A stretch of DNA of 64,000 bases, from NCBI RefSeq assembly GCF_000003195.3, contig NC_012872.2:56401695-56465694 (forward strand), given 5' to 3'. Below are positions 1 through 11,800 of the stretch, in pieces; within the stretch, counting starts at the first letter, position 1; every line of letters starts with the position of its first letter. The translations under genes and the position numbers were made by a program. This stretch comes from Sorghum bicolor (taxonomy: Eukaryota > Streptophyta > Magnoliopsida > Poales > Poaceae). The notes beneath the pieces were generated by a model. That model made no database searches, was not told the DNA's origin, and worked only from the letters and a program-made list of their open reading frames with translations.

Positions 1-2
1 AC

Positions 3-503
3 TCCTTCGACTCTTGGGAAGAGCTACGACAGGCTTTCATCGACAACTTCATCGCCACATGTGAGCAGCCCGGAAACAAATATGACCTTGAAAGGATAAG
101 AGACAGGAAGAATGAACCTCTGCGCGATTATATCCGACGATTCTCGGATATGCGCCTCAAAATCCCGAAGATTTCTCATGACGAGGCCATATCAGCCTTT
201 ATCAAGGGCTTGCGTTTCCATGAAGCGCTGAGGAACAAGCTGTTGCGTAAGCGCCCATCAACGGTAGCAGAGCTCCTCGCCACGGCTAAAAATTATGCCG
301 ACGCTGATGACGCAGAAAAACTAATCCGAGACGATGCGAGAGGCACCGACCAGCCCTCCCGGCGAGATGACGGTCGTGGTCGCTACGACAACAGAAATCA
401 CCGCCGCTCCGACAACCGTGATCACCGAGAGGGTTGGGATCGGCGCGCGACAGCCGCGACGACTTCAGAGGAAAGCGCCCTCGCGAATATGACCACGAAG
501 TAA
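3..503 (+). pseudogene. gag capsid domain, partial (element 1)
   Basis: An open frame enters from the left edge and ends at 503. It reads as the Retrotrans_gag domain: the start has the SWEEL and QAF pattern, then IRRFSD, then a long helical stretch ending in an Arg/Asp-rich tail. Gag builds the cytoplasmic particle that packages element RNA. The same protein then continues in the +2 frame from about 434, so a small indel between roughly 434 and 500 separates capsid from nucleocapsid. The N-terminus is outside the window. Confidence 0.85.
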
Positions 504-3500
504 ACACGGTTAAACGTCCCAATGGACGACGGGACTACCAAGAAGACTACAACAAAACGTTGAAGGGACCATGCCAGCTACACCCAAAGGCTAACCATAC
601 CATGGAAGAGTGCCGCGTCCTCAAAAGTATCTATACACGGCGGGCCGCCCAAGAAGACACCGCCAAGAAAACTAACAAACGCGACGGGCACGACCACGAA
701 GATGAGGATGAGGACCAAGACAGGGACCCCCGACACCAATACGTCAGCCCCACCGACGTGGTCCACTCCATTTTCGGGGGCAAGGTCTCCACTGAGTCCA
801 AGCGAGAAAGAAAGCTGTTAAAGAGAGCCTGCCTCAACATAGACAGCACGGACGGGCTGATCGCAGATCCGAAATTTCCCGCCTGGTCCCACAGGGAGAT
901 CGCGTTCAGCAGGAAGGACCAGTGGGCCGCTATCCCAGAGCCAGGTCGTTTCCCACTAATTCTTGATCCCTGCATCAATAGCATCAGATTTGAGCGCGTG
1001 CTCGTGGACGGGGGAAGCTCCATCGACATCCTCTTCCGCAACAGCCTGCCCGCCCTTAAGATATCACCGGCGCAACTAAAACCTTACGACGCCCAATTCT
1101 GGGGGGTTTTGCCAGGTCAAAGTTCGGTGCCCCTCGGACAGATAACATTGCCTGTCCAATTCGGCACACCCGATCACTTCCGGACGGAGTTCATCAACTT
1201 CGTAGTCGCGGACTTCGACGGGACCTACCACGCCATACTGGGCCGCCCATCGCTGACAAAGTTCATGGCAGTCCCGCACTACTCATACCTAGTGCTTAAG
1301 ATGCCCACGGAGAAGGGCGTCCTAACCGTCAGAGGCAACGTCTACACGGCGTACACCTGCGAAGAAGAAAGCTTCAAGATCACCGAGGCAATTGACCTCT
1401 CCATCCGCATGGCGGAAACAGCAAGCCAAGCCGCACAGCTGCCTCCCGACCAGCTCCGATTACCCGAGCAGGAGGCATCCAGAAAGAATTCGAAATCCAA
1501 GGAGTACAAAGAAGTGCAGCTGGTCGAAGGCAACCCCGAGAAGACAGCCCTCATCGGGGCTAACCTGGATCCAAAATAGGAAGACGCGCTCGTCAGGTTT
1601 CTAAGGGACAACGTGAGCGTTTTCGCATGGAAACCCGCAGACATGCCTGGAGTCCCACGAAACCTGATCGAGCACTCCTTAAACGTCTCGAAGACCGCAA
1701 GACCAATCAAGCAAAAACTGCGACGGTTCACTCGTGACAAAAAGGAGGCCATTAGGACAGAAATAACACGGCTTCTAGCAGCCGGATTCATAAAAGAGGT
1801 GTATCATCCCGATTGGCTCGCCAATCCGGTTCTTGTACGCAAAAAGAATAATGAATGGAGAATGTGCGTTGATTACACCGATCTCAACAAACACTGTCCT
1901 AAAGATCCTTTTGGTCTTCCTCGCATCGACGAGGTGGTCGACTCAACGGCCGGATGCGAACTCCTCTCCTTTCTAGATTGCTACTCTGGTTATCACCAGA
2001 TCTCGTTAAAGGAAGAAGATCAGGTGAAAACATCCTTCATCACGCCCTTCGGCGCATACTGTTACACTACCATGTCTTTCGGACTTAAAAACGCCGGGGC
2101 CACTTATCAAAGGGCCATCCAGCAATGCCTCCACGACGAGATTCGCGATGACCTCGTCGAGGCCTATGTGGACGACGTGGTCGTAAAAACAAGGGACGCG
2201 AGCACCCTAATCGACAACTTAGACCGAACTTTCAAAGCACTCAATAGGTACAAGTGGAAGCTCAACCCCAAGAAATGCATTTTCGGCGTCCCTTCCGGTC
2301 TACTGCTCGGCAACGTCGTCAGTTGCGACGGCATACGACCAAACCCTTCAAAAGTCAAAGCCGTGCTCGACATGCGACCACCGAAGAACGTCAAGGACAT
2401 TCAGAAGCTAACCGGATGCATGGCCGCCCTCAGTCGTTTCATCTCAAGGCTGGGAGAAAAAGGCCTCCCTTTCTTCAAACTATTGAAAGCGTCAGAAAAA
2501 TTCTCCTGGACAGAAGAAGCCGACGCTGCGTTCACTCAGCTTAAGACCTTCCTCACTTCACCACCTGTCCTCACAGCGCCTCAGCCCAATGAAGACCTGC
2601 TCCTTTACATTGCTGCAACCGACAGGGTTGTTTCCACGGCAATAGTGGTCGAGCGAGATGAACCAGGTCACGTTTTCAAGGTCCAGAGACCTGTTTACTT
2701 CATAAGTGAAGTTTTAAACGAATCCAAGGCCAGGTACCCACAAATACAGAAGCTTATATACGCCATCCTGATAACGTCAAGAAAGCTGAAGCACTACTTC
2801 GACGGCCATCGAGTCCTGGTGACAACCAGCTTTCCTCTCGGGGACATCCTGCGTAATAAAGACGCCAATGGCAGAATCGTGAAATGGGCAATGGAATTAT
2901 GTCCATTTTTCCTAGAGTTCCAGAGTCGCACCACTGTCAAGTCTCAAGCCCTGGTCGATTTCATTGCCGAATGGACGGATCTCAACGAACCTTCCGTTCC
3001 AGATGTCTCAGACCACTGGTCAATGTTCTTTGACGGGTCCTTGAACATCAACGGTGCAGGCGCTGGGATATTGTTCGTATCACCAAACAAGGACAAACTC
3101 CGCTACGTCCTTCGGATCCTTTTTCCGGCGTCAAACAATGTCGCCGAATACGAAGCTTGTTTACATGGCGTACGACTAGCCGTCGAATTAGGGATCAAGC
3201 GCCTCTATGTCTACGGCGACTCCGCTTTGGTCATCAACCAGCTCAACAAGGAGTGGGACGCAACCCACGAGAAGATGGATCTCTATTGCAAAGAAATTCG
3301 CAAATGGGAAACTAACTTCTATGGCATAGAATACATCCACGTGGTCCGGGATAAGAACCAAGCAGCAGATGCGTTGTCAAAGTTAGGCTCGTCTCGGGCC
3401 CAAATCCCGCGGGGTATTTTCGTCCAGGACATCCATGAGCCGAGCGTAAGCTCCCCCCTGGTCGACAAGCAACCCACCGAGGCAATGCTCATAGATGACG

Positions 3501-4765
3501 CCACTCCGACAACCGGTGGGCGTGACTGGCGTATCCCGTTCATCAAATACATCTCAGATGGGGCGGGTTTTCAGGACAAAACAGAGAACGAGCGTCTCAT
3601 CTGACGATCAAAGAACTACATCCTGGTCGACGGAAAACTCATGCGGAAAAACGCAAGCTCCGAGGTACTGCTCAAGTGCATACCCCAAGACGATGGTATC
3701 AAGCTCTTGGAGGACATACACGCCGGATCCTGCGGCAACCACGCCGCATCTAGAACGCTGGTCGGAAAGGCTTTCCGAGCAGGTTTTTATTGGCCAACCG
3801 CGGTCAGCGACGCAGAAAAACTGGTTCGGCATTGCGAAGGATGTCAGTTTTTCGCTAAGAGGACCCACGTACCTGCCCATGAAATTCAAACCATCCCGTC
3901 GTCTTGGCCCTTTGCTTGCTGGGGGCTTGACATGATCGGACCATTTAAACCAGCCCCGGGCAACTTCAAGTTTGTTTTCGTGTTAATCGACAAGTTCTCC
4001 AAGTGGATTGAATACATGCCCCTGGTCAAGGCAACCTCCGAGAAGGCTGTGGAGTTCCTCAATCAAATCATACACAGATTCGGCATCCCGAACAGCATAA
4101 TCACCGACCTGGGCACTCAGTTTACTGGCACCACTTTTTGGGATTTCTGCGATGACAGAAGCATAGTCATAAAATATGTGTCAGTGGCACATCCACGTGC
4201 CAACGGTCAAGTTGAACGTGCTAACGGAATGATCGTCGACGCCCTAAAGAAAAGGTTGTACACCGAGAACGACAGAGCACCCGGTCGATGGATGAAAGAA
4301 TTGCCGGCAGTGGTCTGGGGCCTCCGAACTCAGACCAGTCGAAACACAGGGGTGTCTCCCTATTTCATGGTGTATGGCGCAGAGGCGGTCTTGCCGTCTG
4401 ACATACACTTCGGATCTCCTAGAATCGAGCACTTCGACCAGGCGACCGCCGACAACGCCAGAGAACTCGAAATTAATTGCATGGAGGAAAAGCGTTTAGT
4501 TTCATGTCTCCGAACAGCAAAATATCTCGCGGCAGTCAGGCGATACTACAACAGGAACGTCAAGGACCGTTCCTTCGTGGTCGGCGACCTGGTGCTTCGA
4601 TGGAAAACAAGCCAGGAGGGAATGCACAAGTTATCTACTCCCTGGGAAGGACCCTTCGTGGTGACCGAGGTCACACGACCTACGTCCTACAGATTGGCAT
4701 ACCCAGACGGAACACGAGTGCCTAACTCTTGGCACATCGACAAACTGCGACGTTTCTATCCATAA
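434..4765 (+). pseudogene. gag C-terminus and pol polyprotein (PR-RT-RNase H-IN), two in-frame stops
   Basis: One reading frame runs from 434 to the TAA at 4763-4765 and is broken by TAG at 1577-1579 and TGA at 3602-3604. In order: a CxxH...HxxxxC-like knuckle near 580-615; an aspartic protease with the VDGGSSIDIL active-site motif near 1000-1035; RT with YVDDVV near 2165-2190; RNase H starting at the FFDGS motif near 3025; an integrase HHCC finger near 3720-3845; then the DDE core with GLDMIGP, TDLGTQF and GQVERANG. Both stops lie between domains, so each domain is individually nearly complete. The integrase second-Asp motif reads TDLGTQF where TDNGTQF is usual. Confidence 0.92.
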
Positions 4766-5042
4766 AGTTTTAACGACTTTCTTTTGTAAGTACCTTATAA
4801 TTTTTGATAATAAAATTCTCTATTTTTTGCCTATACCTTGTCATACACAGCACTCGGCAAAACTCCTGCAATGGATGCTCTTGGCGACAACCAAGACAAA
4901 TACGGTGACACGTCACTCAGATATTTTTACAGCGCTCATAACAACAGTCATGACAAAAAGAAAACTTTATTACAAACTTTACATACAAAGTTTACAATAA
5001 ATACCCTGACGGGCAGATACTAGTCTATTCCTACAGACTACT

Positions 5043-6868
5043 TTATTGGCCTCGCTGCTCGGGCTGATCACCCGCCTGGCCCTGCTGCCCGGACGAAGGG
5101 GTCGGGGCCACCGGCGCCTGGCTGGTCGAGACCGCAGGCGTCGACCGCCCATCTCCAGCAACGGACGCGCCCGACAACTCCCTGACCGACCTATCTGAGC
5201 TCGGCTGGTCTGGAGGAGTGGCCGTTCCGCACAGGTTGATGTCGCCGATCACTGTCGACGACAAGTCCAGCAGACTACCCCGAAGTTCGTCCGCTTCCTG
5301 TGGGCCGACTTCCTTCGGGTACCCCTTCTCCAGCCTGCTCAAGTCGACCAGGGGGTAGTGGGCGCGTACCATGCTGAGGACGTGCGCGCCGGCAAACTCC
5401 CCGGCGTCCTTCACAAACTGCTGGAGCCAATCCCACGCCCGTTGCGCCTTCTCGACCGGGGTCAACTGCGGCGCGCGGGGCTGGCTCTCCGGGAGCTCGG
5501 GACTGATCAGGTCCAGGACCGGGGACACTCCTTTCCAGATCCTGCAACAGTTGACCTTCCAGGAGTCCCGGTCCTTGACCAGCTCATCCAGGTGCTTTTT
5601 GGTGTTCACCTTGAGCACTGCAAACAAAACGAAACGTTACTTCCGGCATACCAGACAAGCAAAGGGGCAGGCAGCAACCAACAAGGCGGCACCCATTACC
5701 AGCTAACTCCCGGTCTTTTCGACCCAATTCCTCTTCCGCTCGCCGCCCGGACTCCTGTGCACTGGCGAGCTGTTGGCCGAGCTGCTCCTTCTCTTGTTGG
5801 AGGCTCGCCACCTCCTCCTCCAAGTCTGCGCGAATCCTAAACTGGTCAGCAAAGCAAACTACCTTGCTGGACTTGCAAAGTTTACACCACGTACCGGTCG
5901 ACATCACCGGCCTGCAAAAGCAACAGAGATGAGTCAACTACAGACGATATACGAATGATCAAACAGAGTCTGCTGCATACCTTTGGTGCTGGTCGTCCTA
6001 ACTTGAAGGCTTGCACCCGATCACTGCCCCGGGTGAAGCCCCCATCCGCGAAGTTAAACAGCTCGTTCAACAGCTGTTGTACCTCCGCTTTCTCCAAGAT
6101 CTCCGACCGCATCCTGGTCGGGTCTGCGCTTCCGGCATACTCGTACGCCGAGTGCACCCTCTTCTGGCAGGGCATCACCCGGCGGCAAATGAAGTTGCCG
6201 ACCACGCCAAGCCCATCCAGGCGCGACCAGTCGATCAGCTTCATCAGATCCGCCACTTGACCGTCGAACTCTGGGCGGTCGGTCCAGCTCGTCCTCTTCT
6301 CGGGAATGTATCCCACGTCGCAGAACGTGGAGCTGCCCGGTTCCTCCCTGACATAGAACCACTTCCTGTACCATTCGGTCAAGGAAGTGTTCCATGGGCA
6401 GTGCAGATAGCGATTCTTCATCCCATCGCGAAGGTTGAGGTATACTCCACCTGCAACCTTGGAGCCTCCAACTGCTCCCTTCTTCCTCAAGCAGAAAAGG
6501 TATCGGAAAAGATCGAAGTGCGGCTCTATGCCAACATAGGCCTCGCACAGGTGGATGAAGGTGGAAATAAGGAGAATTGAGTTCGGGTGCAGATTGCAAA
6601 TCCCGATCTCATAGTACAAAAGCAGACCTTGAAGAAAAGGATGGACAGGAACACCAAAGCCTCTCTTAACGAAATCCTCAAAAACGACGATCTCACCGGC
6701 GCGAGGGTCGGGGTAGCTCTCCCCCTCTGGTGCCCTCCAGCCGCCGAGCTCTGCACCGTGCAGAAGCCCCATATCGACGAGGTCACCAAGAGATTTTGTG
6801 GTGCTGCGAGATTTCTTCCACTCCTTGGCCATCAGTTCGGCCCTCTTCCTGGAGTCGCTCTTCGCCAT
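5043..6868 (-). pseudogene. Antisense accessory gene, Transposase_28 ('putative gypsy type transposon') family
   Basis: This gene is convergent with pol, leaving a spacer of about 280 bp. The first exon starts at ATG 6868. It has a basic N-terminus, then the family core (GFGVPVHPF, HPNSILLISTFIHLCEAY, DLFRYLF, WYRKWFYV), and ends at about 5981 where AAG meets a GTATGC donor. Downstream pieces read as a Glu/Lys/Gln-rich coiled coil (about 5720-5860). A C-terminal globular and Pro/Ser/Gln-rich tail (5627-5043) ends in QPEQRGQ. The exons do not join in one clean frame, so I call it decayed. The function of this family is unknown. It is known from grass gypsy elements of the Tat type, where it is transcribed opposite to pol. 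Confidence 0.75.
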
Positions 6869-7278
6869 TAGAGGTGCGAATGTGGGCTGGAGTTAGGAAG
6901 ATGCAGGAGATTGGAGAAGACGAGAGTGCAAGGTTTGAAGGCAACGGCAGGAGAAGCGGTACAGGCGGTCCTATTAGACCCTTATAAACCCGCGACCCCA
7001 CTTCTCCCACTTCCTGTATTCTCGGGAAGTGGGCAGGCCATGCGGCGGACGCGGCGTTTCGGTTTACAATGATTATAGACAATTAATGCGGCGGAGTTTT
7101 CGTACCAATTGATGGTTTCCTTTTCTCAAACCATGCAAAGAGCGGTTGTACAGTTGCCAGGTGCAGCTTTTCACGCATCCGATTGACATATCGTCAGGAG
7201 ACCCCGTCACGTCAACTTTAATTGGAAAGATCTTTTCAAAAGTAAGAAGACACATACGCCAGTGAGTCAGCAATCCGG

Positions 7279-7615
7279 GGACTGCACCGACCACCGAGCA
7301 CTCGACGCTCGGGGACTGGTTGCCCAGTCTGTTAACTCAGAACTTCAAGGACTGCACCGACCACCGAGCACTCGACGCTCGGGGACTGGTTGCCCAGTCT
7401 ATCAGCTCAGAACTTCAAGGACTGCACCGACCACCGAGCACTCGACGCTCGGGGACTGGTTGCCCAGTCTGTCAACTCAGAACTTCAAGGACTACACCGA
7501 CCACCGAGCACTCGACGCTCGGGGACTGGTCGCTTAGTCTATCAGTTCAAAACTTTAAAGCATGCACCGACCACTGAGCACTCGATGCTCGGGGACTGGT
7601 CGTACAATATAGCAA
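7279..7615 (+). repeat. 70-bp tandem repeats containing a polypurine-tract-like core
   Basis: The word ACTGCACCGACCACCGAGCA (or a near copy) starts at 7281, 7351, 7421, 7491 and 7561, an exact 70-bp period. The first four units are nearly identical; the fifth has diverged. Each unit contains CTCGGGGACTGGT. Degraded copies of that core continue to 7872 outside the regular array. It lies between the accessory gene's promoter side and the 3' LTR of element 1. Confidence 0.95.
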
Positions 7616-8142
7616 CATATAATTCCAAGAAGCAGACTAAGTGCCTGGGGACTGGTCGATTGGTCTTTTCGATTGCAGACGAGCATGACGTGCTCGGGGA
7701 CTGGTAAATTCAATTTTTTAGACCTTGCTACAAGGCTCATACTTCGCCTTCCAGCAAGCTCGGGGACTACATCGGTACGATGCATCTAGCGATGCATCTC
7801 AATTCTCGAAACTACTTTGGGGAATTTTCTTTTGACCCTGGCACCACGTGCCTACACCACCTACTACCAGGCTCGGGGACTAAGTGGGCACACTTCACCT
7901 GGCGGTGAATTTGCTGGCTTTTTTGGATACTACTACCTTTCAAAAAGGGCAAAGTGGGCACACTTCACCAGGAAAGAAATTTTTTTTAGAGCACCATGCA
8001 TTCTTCGAACAACCTGCTTCTTCGATGACAACGTTGATCAAGGAACCGTTGCAACTGTTTGGGCGATTTCCCCGCTCATTGAAGACGACAGGCCTCGCTG
8101 GTCGAAGAAGCTCAAGACGGCGTGTTGCATCACAATACATGG

Positions 8143-8157
8143 TACTCGGGGACTAGC
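8143..8157 (+). other. Polypurine tract of element 1 (candidate)
   Basis: The sequence TACTCGGGGACTAGC directly precedes the TGTGGGGG start of the LTR, in the position where plus-strand priming occurs. It shares CTCGGGGACT with the upstream repeats. Confidence 0.6.
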
Positions 8158-8614
8158 TGTGGGGGTATAAACCCCTATACCCTTACGGCTAGACTTCAGT
8201 CAGGAAGCTTGGCCCACTACGAGACGAGTTCAAGGCTTGATCTGACAGCCCGAGTTTCGCGCAAGGAAACAAGACGTGGAGATCAAGCGGGATTCTAGTC
8301 GGTTAGAATAGGAATTGATATCGAATTATCCATGGCAATTGTAACCAACTAGGATTAGTTTCTAGATCTGTAACCCTGCCCTCCAGACTATATAAGGAGG
8401 GGCAAGGGACCCCCTAGGACAGATTATCTCTCAACACAATCCAATACAACCAGACGCAGGACGTAGGTATTACGCCAACTCGGCGGCCGAACCTGGATAA
8501 AAAGCTTGTCCGTGTCTTGCGTCACCATCGAGTTCGTAGTTTGCGCACCGTCTACCGATAAACTACTACCGTGGGTATACCCCAAGGTAGACTGCCGACC
8601 AGCTTTCGTCGACA
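8158..8614 (+). repeat. 3' LTR of element 1
   Basis: It begins TGTGGGGGTATAAACCCC and ends with TTCGTCGACA, giving TG...CA ends and 457 bp. It contains a TATA box at 8388-8396 and the start of the transcribed region after it. The partner LTR is outside the window, so the ends are placed by motif rather than by comparison. Confidence 0.75.
8388..8396 (+). promoter_or_regulatory. TATA box in LTR of element 1
   Basis: CTATATAAGG lies about 230 bp into the LTR and is followed by a C-rich start region. This fits the U3/R boundary of a plant LTR promoter. Confidence 0.6.
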
Positions 8615-8872
8615 GTATCCGCAGGCAGTGGAGAACGAATCCAGCAAAGCGCTCCAAAACTGCCAATGCAGAAGTGAGCTAAGCAACCGGACCATAGAAT
8701 TAAGTGAACTCGGATCGGTACCACTAGCAACATGTTCCGATATGATGCTGGAAACAATAGGAAAACGATAACTGCCGACGTCAGAGCAACTCCAGTCCAA
8801 GTCTCTAAATTGAACCCTTAAATTTTTATTTACATGCTATGATAAAAAAAAGTAGGGGCTCAAATTAAGACC

Positions 8873-9050
8873 CAACTCCGACCCATCTCCTAAACAAGTA
8901 GGATAGGGGTTCTAGATGTGAGGGGCTGAAACTATAATTTAGGAGGGCATGAAAAAAGGGAGCCCAAGTAGGAGGTGGGTTGGAGTTGATTTTTTAGATC
9001 AAATCTCTAGATTTAGAATAGGGACTAGTTTAGGAGGTGAGTTGGAGTTG
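8873..9050. repeat. Foldback / MITE-like inverted repeat
   Basis: The 23-bp arm at 8873-8895 (CAACTCCGACCC...CTAAAC) is the reverse complement of 9028-9050 (GTTTAGG...GGAGTTG) with about three mismatches. A third partial copy of the right arm lies near 8968-8988. I could not find target-site duplications, so the transposon class is not assigned. Confidence 0.5.
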
Positions 9051-10448
9051 CTGTCAGCCAGCCCAGCAAACTGCAAGACGGGCAGCGCAAGCCGCGGCGC
9101 CGTAGCCTCCGTCGGGAAGAGGGCGCAGCACATGCGCGGCGGCACGGCCACAGCGCGTGGACACCGCCAGCACTACTGACGACTATACATTCGTGGTCGT
9201 GGGCGCCGCCGGGCGGACGCAGGGAGCATTCCAGCGGCATCTGGTTATCTGAGTGCCCTGCTCGCCGCGTGCGGACAAGCGCGCCGGCGCCTTTGTGCGT
9301 GTCGCCACTAGCTAGTGGCTAGCGGATCTCGTCGTGCAGGGACGACAGGGTTCACGGAGCAAGTTCCACCGTTATCCGTTTGGCTGCCACGCGGGCCCCT
9401 CGTGCAAATTAGTGACCCTCATAGGTCCACCTGTCAGTAACGGCAACCGGAGGAGAAGTTCGTCGACTGGTTGGAACAGCCGACCAGAGAAAACAATCAC
9501 TTTCATGGAGCCTAACGCATTGTGCGCTCTGACGTCATCGTGTAATTCTAAACTGTTTCTTTTTTTTTTCCTCTAAAATTTAGTTAAAGTAATCTAGCCC
9601 TATCAGTAATGCAAACGCAAACGATTTAAAGAGTTGCAGACCTTACCGACTGGAAATGTAAATGAACTAATTTTATTTATGTTTACGTCACAGTTGAACC
9701 AACCAAACACTACTATTTAGGCTTCTTGTGGGTCTTGGCATGTTGCTCTTGTTGACATGTACAATACGATATAAAAATGCACGCAAATTTGGCGAGGATG
9801 AGAACTCTTCCGATGGAGTCTGCTTAAATCAAACAAAAAACAGAATCTGAGTGATTCAAGCCCTATATTCACACGAGCAATCATAAAGGACAAATCACTC
9901 AAAAATAACTAGAAATAGAATTGGAGTGAAATAGGACTTAAATTACTCAGATTATGTAACACTTCCGTCCACCTTCATGCAATACAAAATACAAGAGCAA
10001 AAGCAGACGGTATGGAGTAATTCTATCAAAATTCTCACCTGAGTTACATAAGAAATCAAATCACTAATTTGAAAGAAAGGAAGAAAAACATATGCAAAAA
10101 AGGTTTATACGCAAGCTGGTTATCTAAAGAATATCAAAACAAAACAACAAAAATTGAGATAAAAAAATGAGAGATTGAGATCAACAGAAATAAGCAAAAA
10201 TCAAAAACCATAAATTTTCTATGGTTTGTAAAGCCAAAGAGACTCTGTGGGCATGGCCTCAATCAAACACAAAACCAACTATGAACCAACAATGAGCCTA
10301 GTAAACTTTTTTACTTAGTACTAATTACACTATTAATACCTAAGAATTACACCCAATTAACCACTATGAGTCTAGTTAAACTCTAGTGTAAGTACAAAAT
10401 TAATCAATAGTAACATGATAGTAAGGGCATGTTTGAATCCCCTTATCT

Positions 10449-10453
10449 AAACT
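10449..10453. repeat. Target-site duplication AAACT, left
   Basis: AAACT precedes the LTR start at 10454 and the same five bases follow the other LTR at 22847-22851. This proves that the whole 12.4-kb interval is one insertion. Confidence 0.95.
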
Positions 10454-11156
10454 TGTTGATGCAAAAAGATCTGCAAACACAAAGGGCTAATACCCGATTC
10501 AAACGTTAAGGCGTGCCAGCCGATTTGACCTTTCTATCGGCAAAGGTGGTAACTCGAATACTTTAGTCCTGACAACAGCGATGCGCCCGGATGTCACGGC
10601 TAAGAGGTATTCACGCGGAACTTGAGAACACGCCGAGCTTAAGTCGACGAATTCCTAAGAACTCGTGATAAAAGGAAAAGAAAATATGACGAAGTCGTCG
10701 AAAAGTAGATGCTGGAATATGAGTAAAAACGTGTATTTGATTGATTAATAGATGTCCCATTACAAAGCCCTATGGTCCATATTTATACCCTGCTCAAAGA
10801 GCTATAACTAAACACGACCAGAATTCGAATTCCAAATTACACGGAATCCGCATACAAAACGATTTAAACAAATAAGGAAATAACTCAGTTATCCCTCGTG
10901 ACAAATTGAAACTCTTCCACAACCCGATCAGCAGCTTCCAGAGTCCCCCTCTGTATCATCGGCAGACTCTTTTGTCATGGTCATCGGCAGACCTCCTCAT
11001 CATAGTCATCGGCACAGACACATCATCACCTGCAAACTTAGTCACGTCCAACCTCTCCTTTATCGGCAACCATCCTCATCGGCAACTCATCCTGTTAACC
11101 ACATACTGTCATCTTATCCTGCCATCCTGGACACGTGCCCAAAAACGGTGTCAACA
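10454..11156 (-). repeat. 3' LTR of element 2
   Basis: It begins TGTTGATGCAAAAAG and ends GGTGTCAACA, and aligns end to end with 22144-22846. It contains seven GCCGAT/ATCGGC words and a minus-strand TATA box. Confidence 0.96.
10779..10787 (-). promoter_or_regulatory. TATA box in 3' LTR of element 2
   Basis: On the minus strand it reads TATAAATAT. The same box lies in the other LTR at 22469-22477, where it would drive genomic RNA. Confidence 0.6.
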
Positions 11157-11174
11157 CATGCCCCCCAATTTCGG
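11157..11174 (-). other. Polypurine tract of element 2
   Basis: On the minus strand it reads AAATTGGGGGGCATG directly before the LTR start. This is the expected place and composition for plus-strand priming. Confidence 0.8.
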
Positions 11175-11800
11175 AGTATGAAACTATTAATGCTCCGAAA
11201 TTTTCTGCAGTAATGATGCCTTTTCCCGCAATTAATGCTCCTAATCTGGTAACCGACAACCTCAATCCAAACAACTCCGATCCTATTCTCCTGCAAATTC
11301 CTCGAAATCCTCAACTTCCTAAACGGGCACTTCCTTCTCATCCGTACATCGGCAATATTACCGTACGAAGATCTACCGATGGACTAATCAGGACGTTCGT
11401 ATAAATGGCTACCTTTTACTTTATCCGCCCATCGGCAATATGACCGTTACAGTATGTTGCCGATGGACCGACCAGAAGATCCTGTACAGTAAAATATCTC
11501 CAAGTAATGACCGCTCCCCGTCAAATCACCTGCACAATCCCTTGATTACCGTGCGAACAGTTACCATATCTACCTGAGCATCCTCGGGTCTCTCGGATGC
11601 GGCAAAGAGATAAGTCAGATTTGCCCTTGCCCGTTTTATCCTATAAATAGTTCCTTCTCGGGTACTCTTTCTCCATCACATCATTTCACCATCCCTACTT
11701 TTACTTTTCCAGCGGCGGCGCCATTCACAACCTTCGAGACCTCCGACAAGCACTCTTCTTCATCAACTCCGGTATCCTCAAACGTCCTCTTCACGACAAG

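Larger units (their letters stand above)
1..8614 (+). mobile_element. Ty3/gypsy LTR retrotransposon, 3' portion (element 1)
   Basis: The order on + is gag, protease, reverse transcriptase, RNase H, integrase, an antisense accessory gene, a 70-bp repeat cluster, a polypurine tract and one LTR at 8158-8614. The 5' LTR and the start of gag lie left of the window, so no target-site duplication can be checked. RT before integrase makes it Ty3/gypsy. The antisense gene between pol and the 3' LTR is typical of the plant Tat lineage (family knowledge). Coding is broken by a frameshift near 450-500 and by in-frame stops at 1577 and 3602, so this copy cannot be autonomous as read. Confidence 0.93.
8615..10453. 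other. Intergenic DNA without a recognisable gene
   Basis: It holds a short inverted repeat (8873-9050), a GC-rich patch at about 9055-9330 with no coherent protein, and AT-rich sequence from about 9540. The last bases before 10454 are the host target of the next retrotransposon. No ORF here resembles a known protein. Confidence 0.6.

Noticed and set aside
5358..5840. 160-aa plus frame within element 1
   Set aside because: Shadow of the minus-strand accessory gene.
7262..7707. Repetitive plus frames across the 70-bp array
   Set aside because: Three frames stay open only because the repeat unit lacks stops and 70 is not a multiple of three; not a protein gene.
10434..10453. A MITE end (GGGCATGTTTGAATCC) into which element 2 might have inserted
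   Set aside because: The sequence beyond 22851 ends with a loosely similar GTTTGGA word, but I could not establish inverted ends or a duplication.
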